A stretch of 64,000 nt of DNA, taken from Streptomyces sp. NBC_01267 (GTDB lineage: Bacteria; Actinomycetota; Actinomycetes; Streptomycetales; Streptomycetaceae). The DNA is taken from NCBI RefSeq assembly GCF_036241575.1, contig NZ_CP108455.1:1-64000 (forward strand), written 5' to 3'. Positions within the stretch are counted from its first letter, which is position 1, and every line of letters begins with the position of its first letter. The position numbers were made by a program, and so were the translations under genes. Positions 41,688-50,553 of the stretch are shown here, piece after piece. A model generated the notes under the pieces. That model had not been told where the DNA came from. It ran no database searches and was given only the letters and a program-made list of their open reading frames with translations.

Positions 41688-43344
41688 CCTCGAAGTTTCA
41701 TGACAGTCCGCCGACGGAGTCGGTGGGCCGTTTTCGTGCCGTGGGCTGAAGCTGTGCAGGCCGAGGGCCCGAGTGTCGTCTCGGGGTGGCGCCGGGTTCC
41801 ACTGCTCCGGGTGTCGAGCTGCTGTCGTAGGGACGGGAAAGTTGCTGGTCATCCGGGGTTCGGCAGGAGCGCGAGCCGCTCGAGAGCGGCGGTGATGTGG
41901 CTGGTCCAGGGCCAGTGCCGGGCCAGGCGGAGGATCCGCCGGCGGCCGGTGGTGACGAGTTGTCCGGCTGCGGTGAACAGGCGGAGCCGTAGTCGGCGGG
42001 GTTCCCAGAGGCGGGCCTTGCCGGTCAGTGCGAGCATCGGCATCCAGGCCAGCAGGTCGAGGGCGATCTGCACGATCTCCAGCCAGACCTGGTTCTGGGC
42101 GGTGCGGTGCAGGGGCAGGTTGCGCAGGCCGGTGGCCCGGGCGGCCCGTATGCGGTCCTCGGCCCGGGCCCGCAGCCGATGGCGGAGCTCGAGTTCGGCG
42201 ATCGGCTGGCCCGGCGTGTTGGTGGCGAAGCAGGTCAGCCGCATGCCGTCCGCGTCCGTGAGCCGCAACTGGGCCCCAGGATGCGGCCGTTCCTTGCGGA
42301 CGATCAGCCGCATCCCCTTGGGCCAGCCGTCCAGGACGTCACCGGTGAGTTCGGCGACCCAGGCACCGTCGCGGATCTCGCCGTCTGCCTCGGCGGCCGC
42401 TGCCCAGGCCGATGCCGGAACCTTGAGAACGTGCTGGTGGATCGCCTCGGTGATCACCATGCCGACCGAGTAGGACAGCCACCGTCCCCGTTGGGCGAGC
42501 CAGGCGACGAAGTCGTGGGTGCCGCCCGCGGAGTCGGTGCGTATCAGGGTCCGGCGCCCGCGCCGGTACTTCTTCGGCAACTGAGTCAGGGCCAGTTGAG
42601 TGGCATTGATGTGGTCGGTGGCCGTGTTCGAGCCCGCATTGCCCGGCCTGAGCAGGGCCGCGACCGGCTCACCGGTGCCGCCTGGTCCGTGATCGACGAA
42701 CCCCATCAGCGGGTGATGGCCGTAGGTTCGCTTCCAGGTGGGGGCGGCGTCCTCCTTGTCGGAGTGCGCGATCACCAGCACCCCGTCGAGGTCCACGGTC
42801 ACCGTCCCGCCCATATCAGGCGCTTTCCGGTCGGCCAACCGCCAGACGTATCGGCGGACTTCAGCCCGTGCGGCCCGGATGGCCTGCAGGGCCTTGTCCC
42901 CGGAGGCTGCGAGGGTGTCGATGAGGCGCGAGACCGTCGGGTCGGAGGCCACCGGCCCGAACACGGCCGGCTCGGCCCGCAACATGGCGACATCCGCGAG
43001 GCAGTCCCCGCCCAGCGCAACCGCCAGGGCCACATCCAGCAGGACCTTGCCCGGATCGTGCACCGCCCGAGCCTTCCGCCACGGCGCCAGCGCCGCTGAC
43101 GTCGCCGTGTCCAGGCCGGTCTTCCGGACGGTCTCGACCAGCAGCACGCCCCCGGCCTGCGACACCACCGCCCGGCCACCACCCTCGATACGGACACGCG
43201 GGTACGACCCGATACTCTTCTTCACTTGAGAAGCGCCTCCGGCTGGAGCAGGAACCAGGATCTCGACAATCCTCATTCTTGCTGGTCAGAGGCACTTTTC
43301 GCCTACTTGCCCATCCGTCGGACAGCCCGCTCCGTGTAGGCGAG
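41688..43344. mobile_element. IS1380-family insertion with TTAG duplication
   Basis: The element is flanked by TTAG on both sides (41684-41687 and 43345-43348), a 4-bp duplication as expected for IS1380. The left end begins CCTCGAAGTTTCATGA; the right end, read inward, begins CTCGCCTACACGG. It is 1,657 bp with one transposase gene on the minus strand. A solo end of a relative is at 44130-44274. Confidence 0.8.
41849..43225 (-). CDS. IS1380-family transposase
   Basis: A roughly 458-residue DDE transposase beginning KKSIGSYPRVRIEGGGRAVV. Conserved parts are KTGLDTATSAALAPWRKARA, VTVDLDGVLVIAHSDKEDAA (first aspartate), RRTLIRTDSAGGTHDFVAWL (second aspartate) and AELELRHRLRARAEDRIRAA (the Y/R-E region). 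The GTG at 43225 is preferred because it gives the usual VKKSIGSY start; an ATG lies further upstream at 43276. The frame is intact. Confidence 0.85.
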   Translation of the reverse strand: MKKSIGSYPRVRIEGGGRAVVSQAGGVLLVETVRKTGLDTATSAALAPWRKARAVHDPGKVLLDVALAVALGGDCLADVAMLRAEPAVFGPVASDPTVSRLIDTLAASGDKALQAIRAARAEVRRYVWRLADRKAPDMGGTVTVDLDGVLVIAHSDKEDAAPTWKRTYGHHPLMGFVDHGPGGTGEPVAALLRPGNAGSNTATDHINATQLALTQLPKKYRRGRRTLIRTDSAGGTHDFVAWLAQRGRWLSYSVGMVITEAIHQHVLKVPASAWAAAAEADGEIRDGAWVAELTGDVLDGWPKGMRLIVRKERPHPGAQLRLTDADGMRLTCFATNTPGQPIAELELRHRLRARAEDRIRAARATGLRNLPLHRTAQNQVWLEIVQIALDLLAWMPMLALTGKARLWEPRRLRLRLFTAAGQLVTTGRRRILRLARHWPWTSHITAALERLALLPNPG

Positions 43345-43400
43345 TTAGGCTCACTGATTGTTCCGGAATATTCTTGACTACTGAGGAAGGCGCGGTACGG

Positions 43401-44075
43401 ATGCCCCGAGCCATGCGGCAGGGCGGACCGGTGAAGAACCCCTCGGCGCCTCGACTGCCGTCCCGGCTCGAACCGGCGGAACAGTGGCGGGACGCCCTGG
43501 AGGACGACGCGATCGTCAAGCGCGTCGCGTACGTCGGCACCTCGTTCGCCGGTGTGCATGCCGAGGCGTTTGAGACTGAGGGCTGCCGGTTCGAGGGAGT
43601 CCGCTTCTCCGGGGCCATGATTCGGCAGAGCCAGTTCTCCGACTCAGTCCTCGACACCTGCGACTTCGCCGAACTGAAGGCCAGCGATGTCTCCCTGGTC
43701 CGCTGCGCTGTGTCGGGCAGCCGTGTCACCGGATCGTCGTGGAAGTCTTCGACCTTCCGTGATGTGCGCTTCGAGGGTGGCAAGGCCGACCACGCACTCT
43801 TCCGAGAGTGCAAGTTCTACAGCGTCGCCTTCGAGGATGTCCCCATGCGCGGCGCGGACTTCCAGAAGTCCGAGATGCACAACGTCCGGTTCACCAACTG
43901 CGACCTTACAGGCGCCCAGTTCGCGCACCTGGTCCCGGGAAGCGTCCGCTTCGAGAATTGCACCCTTGCCGACGTGGGCGGCGCGGCCTCACTTAGGGGA
44001 GTCGTGGTGAAGGGCCCGGGCTCGATGGAACTGGCTCTGAGTCTGGCGAGCGAGGCCGGCATCGTCTTCGAGTAG
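43401..44075 (+). CDS. Pentapeptide-repeat protein
   Basis: About 224 residues of right-handed beta-helix repeats with A/C-[DNS]-[LF]-x-x spacing: AEAFETEGCRFEGVRFSGAM, IRQSQFSDSVLDTCDFAELK, ASDVSLVRCAVSGSRVTGSS, STFRDVRFEGGKADHALFRE, MRGADFQKSEMHNVRFTNCD and LTGAQFAHLVPGSVRFENCT. The frame is complete. Such proteins are soluble and in several cases mimic DNA, for example as gyrase protectors, but nothing here points to a partner. The ATG at 43401 has AGGAAGG about ten bases upstream; a TTG at 43374 is an alternative. Confidence 0.75.
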   Translation: MPRAMRQGGPVKNPSAPRLPSRLEPAEQWRDALEDDAIVKRVAYVGTSFAGVHAEAFETEGCRFEGVRFSGAMIRQSQFSDSVLDTCDFAELKASDVSLVRCAVSGSRVTGSSWKSSTFRDVRFEGGKADHALFRECKFYSVAFEDVPMRGADFQKSEMHNVRFTNCDLTGAQFAHLVPGSVRFENCTLADVGGAASLRGVVVKGPGSMELALSLASEAGIVFE

Positions 44076-44129
44076 TTCGCTGCCGGTCCGTCAGCTGGTA
44101 AGCAGCAAGCTCGGGGCTCGAAGCGCTGT

Positions 44130-44274
44130 GGGCCCGATACGCTTCTTCACCTGGAGAGTGTCTCTGGCGGCGGCAGGAACAAGGACCCCGACGATCCACA
44201 TTCTTGCTGGTCAGAGGCGCTTTCCGTTTGTGCGACCACCCGTCGGACAACGCACCTCATGAAAGCGCGAGGTT
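44130..44274. mobile_element. Solo IS1380 right end
   Basis: This segment matches the right end of the IS1380 copy: start-region codons (VKKRIG), then the shared TTCTTGCTGGTCAGAGGCGC, and the terminal CTCATGAAAGCGCGAGG, followed by TTAG. Everything else of the element is missing. The same TTCTTGCTGGTCAGAGGCAC stretch is at about 43275 in the intact copy. Confidence 0.55.
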
Positions 44275-44939
44275 AGTCAGCGCCCTCACAGCATCCGGAC
44301 GCAGGCGCAAGAGTGGCTGGCGTGACCACGAGCACGGGCAGTGCGCTCGCCGATCCCCGCTCGGGCTGCACCTCGGTTCTGCGGCTCTCGCACGAGTTGA
44401 TCGTCGCGAGCTCTGCCAGGAGCCACGTCCTGACGCGCGAAGTTATGCGCTGGCATAAGTCAAAGGGGGTCTGGAGCCCCCTTCGCGCTCCTACCGCCCT
44501 ACGACGGAGCCCGCCCCAGCAGGCGACGCGCGAAATTGATCCCCGGCCTCCGGGATCTCCAGGACGGAGCGGGGCTCCGCGGCATGCGCCGAAGCCGTCG
44601 GCAGGACACCTGTAGCGAGGGCCGCCACGGTCCGCCGAGAGGGCTCCCACCTGGTGCATGAATCCCTTCATTCCGCATGGCGGAGCGCATTCCGCCCCCG
44701 AAGGCGGTGTCGGGGCCGTCAAAGACAACCAGCCCGCACGGAGAAGGACGGCCAGCTACCGCCCACCGCGCGGCAGCGAGCTGCTCCCCCGCCGACTTCG
44801 CCAGGGCCGCCATGTCGAAGGCAACCCAGTACAGATCTGGCGCAGCCGCCGGTGCCCACACTGCAGCTGACCTCTGACAGATGATCTTGACCGTTTGTCA
44901 GGTGAGTTTGACCGGCACGCCCGAGAGGTGGTCTGCCTG
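44275..44939. other. Unassigned region with short hairpin
   Basis: About 660 bases. A hairpin AAGGGGG/CCCCCTT lies at 44463-44483. A minus-strand frame from 44861 gives DLYWVAFDMAALAKSAGEQL, then AAARWAVAGRPSPCGLVVFD, which has coding-like bias for about 70 residues before becoming arginine-rich. It may be the start of a truncated gene. Nothing else recognised. Confidence 0.3.
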
Positions 44940-45398
44940 TCAGGTGGGGTTGTCGAGGCGGGTGGCGGCGGCGTTCGGACGGCCGACTCGGCGCAGATAT
45001 CGGCCTTGGGCAGCTTGTTCGGATTCGAGGTCAAGTGCGGCGGCGATCCTGCGGAAGGTCAACAGGGGCTTGCCGTCCGCTGCTTCTGTCCGAGCGGCCA
45101 GCAGGAGTGCGGCTTCCGCCTGGTCGATGTCTTCGCGTGCGGCGCGGATCAGGGACAGCGCGTCAAGGACGTCGGCCTCGTCAGCACGGTCAACCGGTTC
45201 CCGCTGGAGGATGTGGCGGGCCTGGGCAGTGATGACGGCCTGGAGGGCGACCGGGACGTTCGTGGTCGCCCGACGGCTCCGTTCGTCATCGAGTGTTCCG
45301 GCGTGGCGGCCAAGAACACGAGCCAGCGCAGCGGTCTGGTCGTCGTCAAGGGCACCGGGAACGGGGCGTAGGGGTCGGGTGTACTCCGGGTTCGCCAT
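44940..45398 (-). CDS. Hypothetical protein with HTH-like end
   Basis: 152 residues: MANPEYTRPLRPVPGALDDD, QTAALARVLGRHAGTLDDER, ALQAVITAQARHILQREPVD, AADGKPLLTFRRIAAALDLE, SEQAAQGRYLRRVGRPNAAA. The FRRIAAALDLESEQAAQGRY stretch is an HTH-like segment seen in small Streptomyces accessory proteins. The frame is complete from the ATG at 45398. Function unknown. Confidence 0.6.
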   Translation of the reverse strand: MANPEYTRPLRPVPGALDDDQTAALARVLGRHAGTLDDERSRRATTNVPVALQAVITAQARHILQREPVDRADEADVLDALSLIRAAREDIDQAEAALLLAARTEAADGKPLLTFRRIAAALDLESEQAAQGRYLRRVGRPNAAATRLDNPT

Positions 45399-45684
45399 GA
45401 ATCGAGAATCGGGACACAGCGTTGTGTTGTCAACACTGCGTTGTGGTGTAGGTCGCGTTCCCGGCATGTCGGCGAGTTGTGTCCCCCAGAGGGGGACAGA
45501 TCTCTCCCTCCCGCTCCGGTGGTTCGGGGCTGGCCTCCACTTCGCTCGGCCCGGCCTCCACCGACCCGTCTCCCCGTCCCGGCGGATCCCCCGACAGGGT
45601 CATGGCGGTGTCCTCCGTGATGGTCGTGGAAGGGGCCCAGCCGGGGCGGGAGAGATGTTGGGCAGACCAGCCCCGGCCGGGGGC

Positions 45685-46119
45685 TCATGGTGGGTCAGGC
45701 GGTGGGTCAGCTCTCGCTGTCCCACGAGGCCTGCAAGCCGCGCGTCCACCAACTCGACCGCGACAGCGACCGCCTGGCCGTCGAGGACGCACTGCCGTGC
45801 TCCCGATGGACGGGCCGCAACCAGCTGGGCCGTCACCGTCTGGGCAGGGCCTCGGAATCCGTGGACTGGTCGCCGTGACGCGCAGCCCGTAGTCGCCGGC
45901 ACGCTCACTGAGCCCCGTTGCGGTGCTCGTGAGGAGCAGCGCGAGCGCCAGGTTCTGGGACATGCAGGGGTAGGGGGGCCGGTAGCCGAGGAGCTCCGCG
46001 GTGTCCGGTGCGGCGCGCGCTGCCCGCCATCCGTGCAGGGCCAGCAGAATCGGGTCGTCGATGGTGATGTGCCACGCGGTCGTGACGGTGGCAGATTCCG
46101 TGGGCGCGGTGCGGGTCAT
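45685..46119 (-). pseudogene. Truncated paralogue of next gene
   Basis: The first 85 residues are well formed: TVTTAWHITIDDPILLALHG, TAELLGYRPPYPCMSQNLAL, ALLLTSTATGLSERAGDYGL. The segment SERAGDYGLRV matches AERAGEYGLRL of the gene just upstream (46139-46438), so they are tandem paralogues. After about 45880 the frame stays open but becomes proline/arginine-rich and unrelated, so the natural C-terminus is lost. Confidence 0.5.
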
Positions 46120-46138
46120 GACAGCTCCGTGGCCGTGG

Positions 46139-46438
46139 TCAGCAGGCTGAGGTGTCGTCGCCCATCGCGTTGTCCTCGTACACCGTGGCGCCATTGGCGG
46201 TGTCGGTCGCGAGCAGCGCGACGTAGTCCAAGCGCAGGCCGTACTCCCCGGCCCGCTCAGCGGTCTCCGCCGGACCGCTGTCAGCGAGCAGCAGCTGGAG
46301 CGCGAGCGCCCCGGTCATCCCGCCCGTCGGGGTCCATTCGTGCTGCCTGGCCGACTCGGGGTCAGCCAGCGCGAGTTGCTCGGCGCTGCGGATGAGGACC
46401 TGCGGGTACTCGACGGTGAAACGGTGCGTCTCCGTCAC
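46139..46438 (-). CDS. Small hypothetical protein, tandem paralogue
   Basis: 99 residues from a GTG at 46438: TETHRFTVEYPQVLIRSAEQ, LALADPESARQHEWTPTGGM, TGALALQLLLADSGPAETAE, RAGEYGLRLDYVALLATDTA. It is predicted to begin with a beta strand and continue with two helices, acidic. It lies 19 bases before the truncated paralogue. The pair may once have been an operon of related modules. Family not recognised. Confidence 0.5.
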   Translation of the reverse strand: MTETHRFTVEYPQVLIRSAEQLALADPESARQHEWTPTGGMTGALALQLLLADSGPAETAERAGEYGLRLDYVALLATDTANGATVYEDNAMGDDTSAC

Positions 46439-46647
46439 GAGGATCGCGCCGGGGGTGGAGGAGCTCGCACCGGGGTGACGGCCGGGCGCTGGGCGGCAAG
46501 TCGCGGCATCGCGTGCACGAACATCCGACCCCCGCGGATACACGAGCGAGCCCGGACCGCGTCGGTCCGGTATGACCGAGTGATTCAGCTGGCCGTTTAG
46601 GGAACTCTTGCAGGCCAAGGGCACAGACTGTTGCCGAGGTCCTAATC

Positions 46648-47892
46648 GTGCCCCGCCGAGGCGCCGATCTCTTGCCAACGTCTCTGTTGCTAGCTGACGA
46701 TGGTGCTGTGAAGATCGAGGCTGCACGGCCAACCATTCGGGAGCACGACGACCTGGTCCGTGCACGCCTATGGAACTTTGGTCTCGCAGAGGGACGACAA
46801 GCCGCAGCTCTCGCCCGGAATCTCGCACCGTGGTTGGGCAATGTGTGGAGAGCCGGAGGCCGGGACGCCCCCAGCTACATGGGGATCGTTAATCGGGACG
46901 CAAATCCGGCCATGCGCGCTGCTTACGCCTGGGTTCAGAACGCCAAGCGGTTGGAGGCGGTGTACAAACTGCGATACCTCTCCTACAGCGCTCCCACAGT
47001 CCTAACTGACGAATCCGTAAACGCAGTTTTCCGGGGCACGGACCTGTGGTATCACCGCGATGCCACCAATCATGCAGTGCAGCGCATGTATGACCAGCTC
47101 AACGGACTTGGTGAGGCCTATAGAGCAAGGCATCCCGACATGCTGCTTGACGTTCCTGAAGAGACCCACCCGCCCCGCCGCGCACGACTGGCGCAAGGGG
47201 AGATCGGCCGGCTCCTAGTCGGGGATATCAACACCCAACTTGAAGGCTGCCGGTCCTTAGTCGAATCTCTGAGCGCAGGCACAAGCACCTGGTCCGCAGC
47301 GCGCGCCTGGAGCAACTCTGTGTCATTTTTCTTGACGCAATGTCTGGGACGCGCCGTAGCCGACGGCTTCGACCGGCTAACCCAGGGCTTGAACGCTTGT
47401 GACTACCCGCTCATCGCCCAACCTGAAAGCCTGGCCCAAGCCTACCTGTGCCTTGGATCGTCCTATCTGGAAGAAGTGGTGACGTTGATGCCCGACTATG
47501 CCGGAGCTTCGGAGCAGGCAGTACCTCAGCCCCATGTGTCGATGTCGTTCAGCGGCGGCACCTTCTACGGCGGTCAGTTCGCGGCACAGATCGCGAACAT
47601 CAACTCAAGCATCTCGGGTCTCAGCCGGCAGGGCGGTACAGAGGTGGCAGATGCTCTAAAGGCGCTGGAGCAGGCCGTGTTGAGCCAGGCTGACCTGGAT
47701 GAGGAACAGCGTAGGGACCTACTCGACAATGTGGGATATCTCGGTGATGTCGCACAGTTGCCCCCAGAGCAGCGCAATCGGGGGATCATCAGGTCTGTAC
47801 TGGCCGCGCTTTCACTCGCAGCAAGCAGCGGCAACGACTTAAGGCAGGCTATGGAGGCATGGGGCGGAGTGTTGCGCAACCTCCTGCCCTGA
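46648..47892 (+). CDS. Unrecognised 414-aa protein, atypical codon use
   Basis: The N-terminal 280 residues are helical: LAEGRQAAALARNLAPWLGN, NRDANPAMRAAYAWVQNAKR, EIGRLLVGDINTQLEGCRSL, RAWSNSVSFFLTQCLGRAVA, and LCLGSSYLEEVVTLMPDYAG. A short glycine/serine stretch follows (HVSMSFSGGTFYGGQFAAQI, ANINSSISGL), then a helical tail (ADALKALEQAVLSQADLDEE, NRGIIRSVLAALSLAASSGN). The tail resembles C-terminal modules seen after repeat regions in some actinobacterial defence or signalling proteins, but I cannot name it. Third codon positions are clearly less GC-rich than in neighbouring genes, a sign of acquisition. The GTG at 46648 is one start; a GTG at 46708 is an alternative. Confidence 0.65.
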   Translation: MPRRGADLLPTSLLLADDGAVKIEAARPTIREHDDLVRARLWNFGLAEGRQAAALARNLAPWLGNVWRAGGRDAPSYMGIVNRDANPAMRAAYAWVQNAKRLEAVYKLRYLSYSAPTVLTDESVNAVFRGTDLWYHRDATNHAVQRMYDQLNGLGEAYRARHPDMLLDVPEETHPPRRARLAQGEIGRLLVGDINTQLEGCRSLVESLSAGTSTWSAARAWSNSVSFFLTQCLGRAVADGFDRLTQGLNACDYPLIAQPESLAQAYLCLGSSYLEEVVTLMPDYAGASEQAVPQPHVSMSFSGGTFYGGQFAAQIANINSSISGLSRQGGTEVADALKALEQAVLSQADLDEEQRRDLLDNVGYLGDVAQLPPEQRNRGIIRSVLAALSLAASSGNDLRQAMEAWGGVLRNLLP

Positions 47893-47911
47893 GTGGAATC
47901 TTCGTGACTCT

Positions 47912-48709
47912 ATGAGTGGTTCTGGTATCGCCCGAAGGCGTCGGCGTCGGCGCGGGTCTTGGCCGCGTACGCGCGCACCACGTCGGCGGGCCGCGAGCTC
48001 CAGCTGCCGGGCGGCGGTGTCGGCGGGGGCCGGCGCAGCACCCGGCCGGCGGCTGGTACACGCCACCGGACTCGGCACCCGGGCCCTGGCCCTGGCCCAC
48101 ATCATTCCCCCCGGCCAACTCGCCGCCTGGGCAACCGCCCTCCTCCACCCGCTCGACCCCCCGCGCCGCCGCGCCCTCGATGCCTGGCTCCGCTGCGGGT
48201 CGGTCAGGGCCACCGCGCACGCCCTCGGCATCTCCTGCCCCACCGTCCGGGCCCGCCTCCGCACCGCCGGCGAACAGCTCGGCCTGGACCTGGCCGTGGC
48301 CACCACCCAGGCATGGCTGCTGATCGCCCTCCACACCCCACCCAGTGCAACCGCCACCAGGCGTGACTTCGCAGATCCGGCACGCGGCCCCCTGCACCTG
48401 GTGCCCGACGACGTCGCGCGCGACTGGGCGACACGCCTCGTCGGCGATCTCGAACGGCCGCTCCGTATCGCGGTCCGCGTCTGGCTGACACACCTCGGCA
48501 GCATCACCACCACCGCCACAATCCTCGGCCTGCACCGCGCGACCCTCAGACAATGGCTCGACCGCGCCGCCGACCAACTCGCCGCGGACCTCTCCTCCCT
48601 GACCACCCGCGCCGAACTCCACCTCGCCATCGAAGCCGTCGCCGGACCCGACGACTCCCCCGAAACCATGCCCCGCCTCGGAGGCCGCACCTACCCCCAA
48701 CACCCATAG
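47912..48709 (+). pseudogene. HTH protein with damaged N-terminus
   Basis: From about 48070 the frame is good: TGLGTRALALAHIIPPGQLA, AWLRCGSVRATAHALGISCP, TVRARLRTAGEQLGLDLAVA, then a second HTH-like unit LGSITTTATILGLHRATLRQ, WLDRAADQLAADLSSLTTRA. Two PucR-like HTH segments are visible. The upstream part fits a different frame (EWFWYRPKASASARVLAAYA, RTTSAGRELQLPGGGV), so a frameshift near 48040 separates them, and the natural start is lost. Regulator of unknown target. Confidence 0.5.
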
Positions 48710-49135
48710 AAACCGGCCCTGTGCCAGCCTGGGAACGCCCGGCGGCGCCCATCACCGAAGCCGATGCCACCGCCGGGCGACAACGCGGTTGCGCGGCACG
48801 CTCCTGCCAGTGCCGCTCGGCGTCCGCGATCCACCGCCGGGTGCAGCTCCAGATCCTGGCTCGACAGCCCTTCCTGACCCGCAGATCGAACCCCACCGAT
48901 TCGGTACCGTGGTCACCTCATCGCCCCTGTGAGGGGACCTGTCCATACCCGTGGCGCACCCCGTCGCGGTGTTCTTCGGCCTCGGGACTGGTAGGCCCAC
49001 ATGTTGAGGGGTCGCGTATTCCAGCTTGGACGGCCGTCGTTGGTCACTCTGGGTGGCAAGGCCCGTGTTCGTGGTCGGTCCTTGGGCGGATAGGTTCACT
49101 GTGGTGTGTCCGAGGCACTTCTGGAGGGGTCACCG
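48710..49135. other. Intergenic stretch, nothing recognised
   Basis: About 425 bases with no convincing frame, apart from the GGAGGGG ribosome-binding site of the following gene near its end. Confidence 0.35.
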
Positions 49136-49363
49136 GTGGACGTTGTCGCGATCATGGAAGCGCTGGCTGAACAGGGCGTAACCGTGCTGTTCAAGGCTGA
49201 TGCTGAGCGGATGGCAGAGAGGCGGAAGCCCTGGACGTTCGTGGCCAGTGGCGCCCCATTGCGTGACAACATCCTCGTGCGTACCGATGCTGCGTCGGTG
49301 GAGCAGTGCCTCGAAGTCTGCCTGCCCCGCCTGCGCGAACTGGGTTTCTCTTTTCCCGAGTGA
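49136..49363 (+). CDS. Small hypothetical protein, 75 aa
   Basis: From the GTG at 49136: VDVVAIMEALAEQGVTVLFK, ADAERMAERRKPWTFVASGA, PLRDNILVRTDAASVEQCLE, VCLPRLRELGFSFPE. GGAGGGG lies seven bases upstream, which favours this start over the GTG at 49106. The alternation of helix, strand and helix with a strand SGAPLRDNILVRTDAA looks like a small alpha/beta fold. Family not recognised. Confidence 0.55.
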   Translation: MDVVAIMEALAEQGVTVLFKADAERMAERRKPWTFVASGAPLRDNILVRTDAASVEQCLEVCLPRLRELGFSFPE

Positions 49364-49394
49364 CGAGGTATGCCAGCCGGAGTGGAGCGACAAC

Positions 49395-50396
49395 TCACCG
49401 TGTGTGGTCGCCGGGGGCGTATCGGCTCCAGGTTCCTCCAGCTTCGGTGACCAGGCGGGTGGCTGTCTTGTCGTGGTAACCGAGGGCCTTCGCGATGACG
49501 GGGGCTGGGGCCTGGAGGACGAGTTGGCGGATCGCGGAGGTCCTGCCGCGCTGCGGCGGGACGCCGATCTTCCGCAGGTGGACTTGGAGGCTGACTGGGT
49601 TCATCGGCTGTCCGGGCTGGCGGCCTGGGAAGAGCCACTGTGAGCTTCTGCTGCTGGCGTATGGCAGGTGCTGGCAGGACCGGACGTAGGCCCGCATGAG
49701 GTCAGCGACGGGCTCCGGAAGCGGGGACGGCGGGTCTCCCAGCCGGACGGTGACGGTGGCCCCGTCGTCGATGACGTCGTCGACAGTGAGGCGGACGATG
49801 CGGGTGACGGATTGCGCGTAGAGGAGAACGAGCGCGGCGGCGATCCGGGCCCGCAGAGGCAGCGAGTCGTCGTTGAGGATCCGCCGGAGAATGGCGAGTC
49901 GGCGGTGCTGGTGCAGCGGCGCTTCCTCCTGGTTGATGACTTGGGGTGGCAGGGTGAGGCGGGGCATCCGGCTCGTCTTCATGCACCAGCGCAGAAACGT
50001 CTGGGCCGGGCGCCGGGTGGCCAGCTTCTCGGTGTGCCAGGCGTCGAGGTCGGCCTGCTGGCAGTGTTCGATGGTGCGGTCTCGGTCGGCGAGCCAGGCG
50101 AGGAAGGCGCCGGCCTGGGTGATCTCCTGTTTCGCCTGGCTGATCTGGGAGCGTCCCAGAGGCCCCTTCTCCGCCTTGCTCCGCAGGCGCCGCATCTGGT
50201 GCCAGGTGACGAAGTGCTGTAGACGCCGTCGGTGTTCGGGGTCCTCGATGACGGCGAGCCGTTCGTTCAGCCAACGCTGATAGAGCATGAACTGCCGGTC
50301 GACGCGTGGGGCCGCGCCGTCGACGAAGAGTTCGTCCGGATCCGCGGTTCGGCAGATCGCGTGTTCGCCCCAGGTCTCCTGTTCATCCCCGACCAT
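49395..50396 (-). CDS. WhiB N-end fused in frame to tyrosine-recombinase-like protein
   Basis: The frame begins MVGDEQETWGEHAICRTADP, then DELFVDGAAP, the exact N-terminal signature of WhiB-like iron-sulphur regulators (first cluster cysteine in AICRTADPDELFV). It then becomes an integrase-type protein: RWLNERLAVIEDPEHRRRLQ, QEITQAGAFLAWLADRDRTI, LLYAQSVTRIVRLTVDDVID (catalytic arginine region), then SAIRQLVLQAPAPVIAKALG, YHDKTATRLVTEAGGTWSRY. The last segment holds the histidine and a candidate catalytic tyrosine. The other three WhiB cysteines are absent. The joint at VDGAA|PRVDRQF is in frame. Either a rearrangement created a chimera, or this is an unusual two-part protein. Confidence 0.6.
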   Translation of the reverse strand: MVGDEQETWGEHAICRTADPDELFVDGAAPRVDRQFMLYQRWLNERLAVIEDPEHRRRLQHFVTWHQMRRLRSKAEKGPLGRSQISQAKQEITQAGAFLAWLADRDRTIEHCQQADLDAWHTEKLATRRPAQTFLRWCMKTSRMPRLTLPPQVINQEEAPLHQHRRLAILRRILNDDSLPLRARIAAALVLLYAQSVTRIVRLTVDDVIDDGATVTVRLGDPPSPLPEPVADLMRAYVRSCQHLPYASSRSSQWLFPGRQPGQPMNPVSLQVHLRKIGVPPQRGRTSAIRQLVLQAPAPVIAKALGYHDKTATRLVTEAGGTWSRYAPGDHTR

Positions 50397-50553
50397 CTGG
50401 ACGCCGTCCCCTCCCCGGTCCGGCCTGCCGTTCCCCCCGGCAGACGCAGTCCGGAAACCGTACGGCAAGCACGCGGGTCGTGGGACCTCGCCCGGTTGCG
50501 GCAATCCCTTTGAGTGACGGCGGCCTTGACGAATCGCCGGCGCGGGGCTCGGC

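Noticed and set aside
47849..48703. Long minus-strand frames over the HTH pseudogene
   Set aside because: They are glycine/arginine-rich with no motif, while the plus strand carries two HTH-like units.
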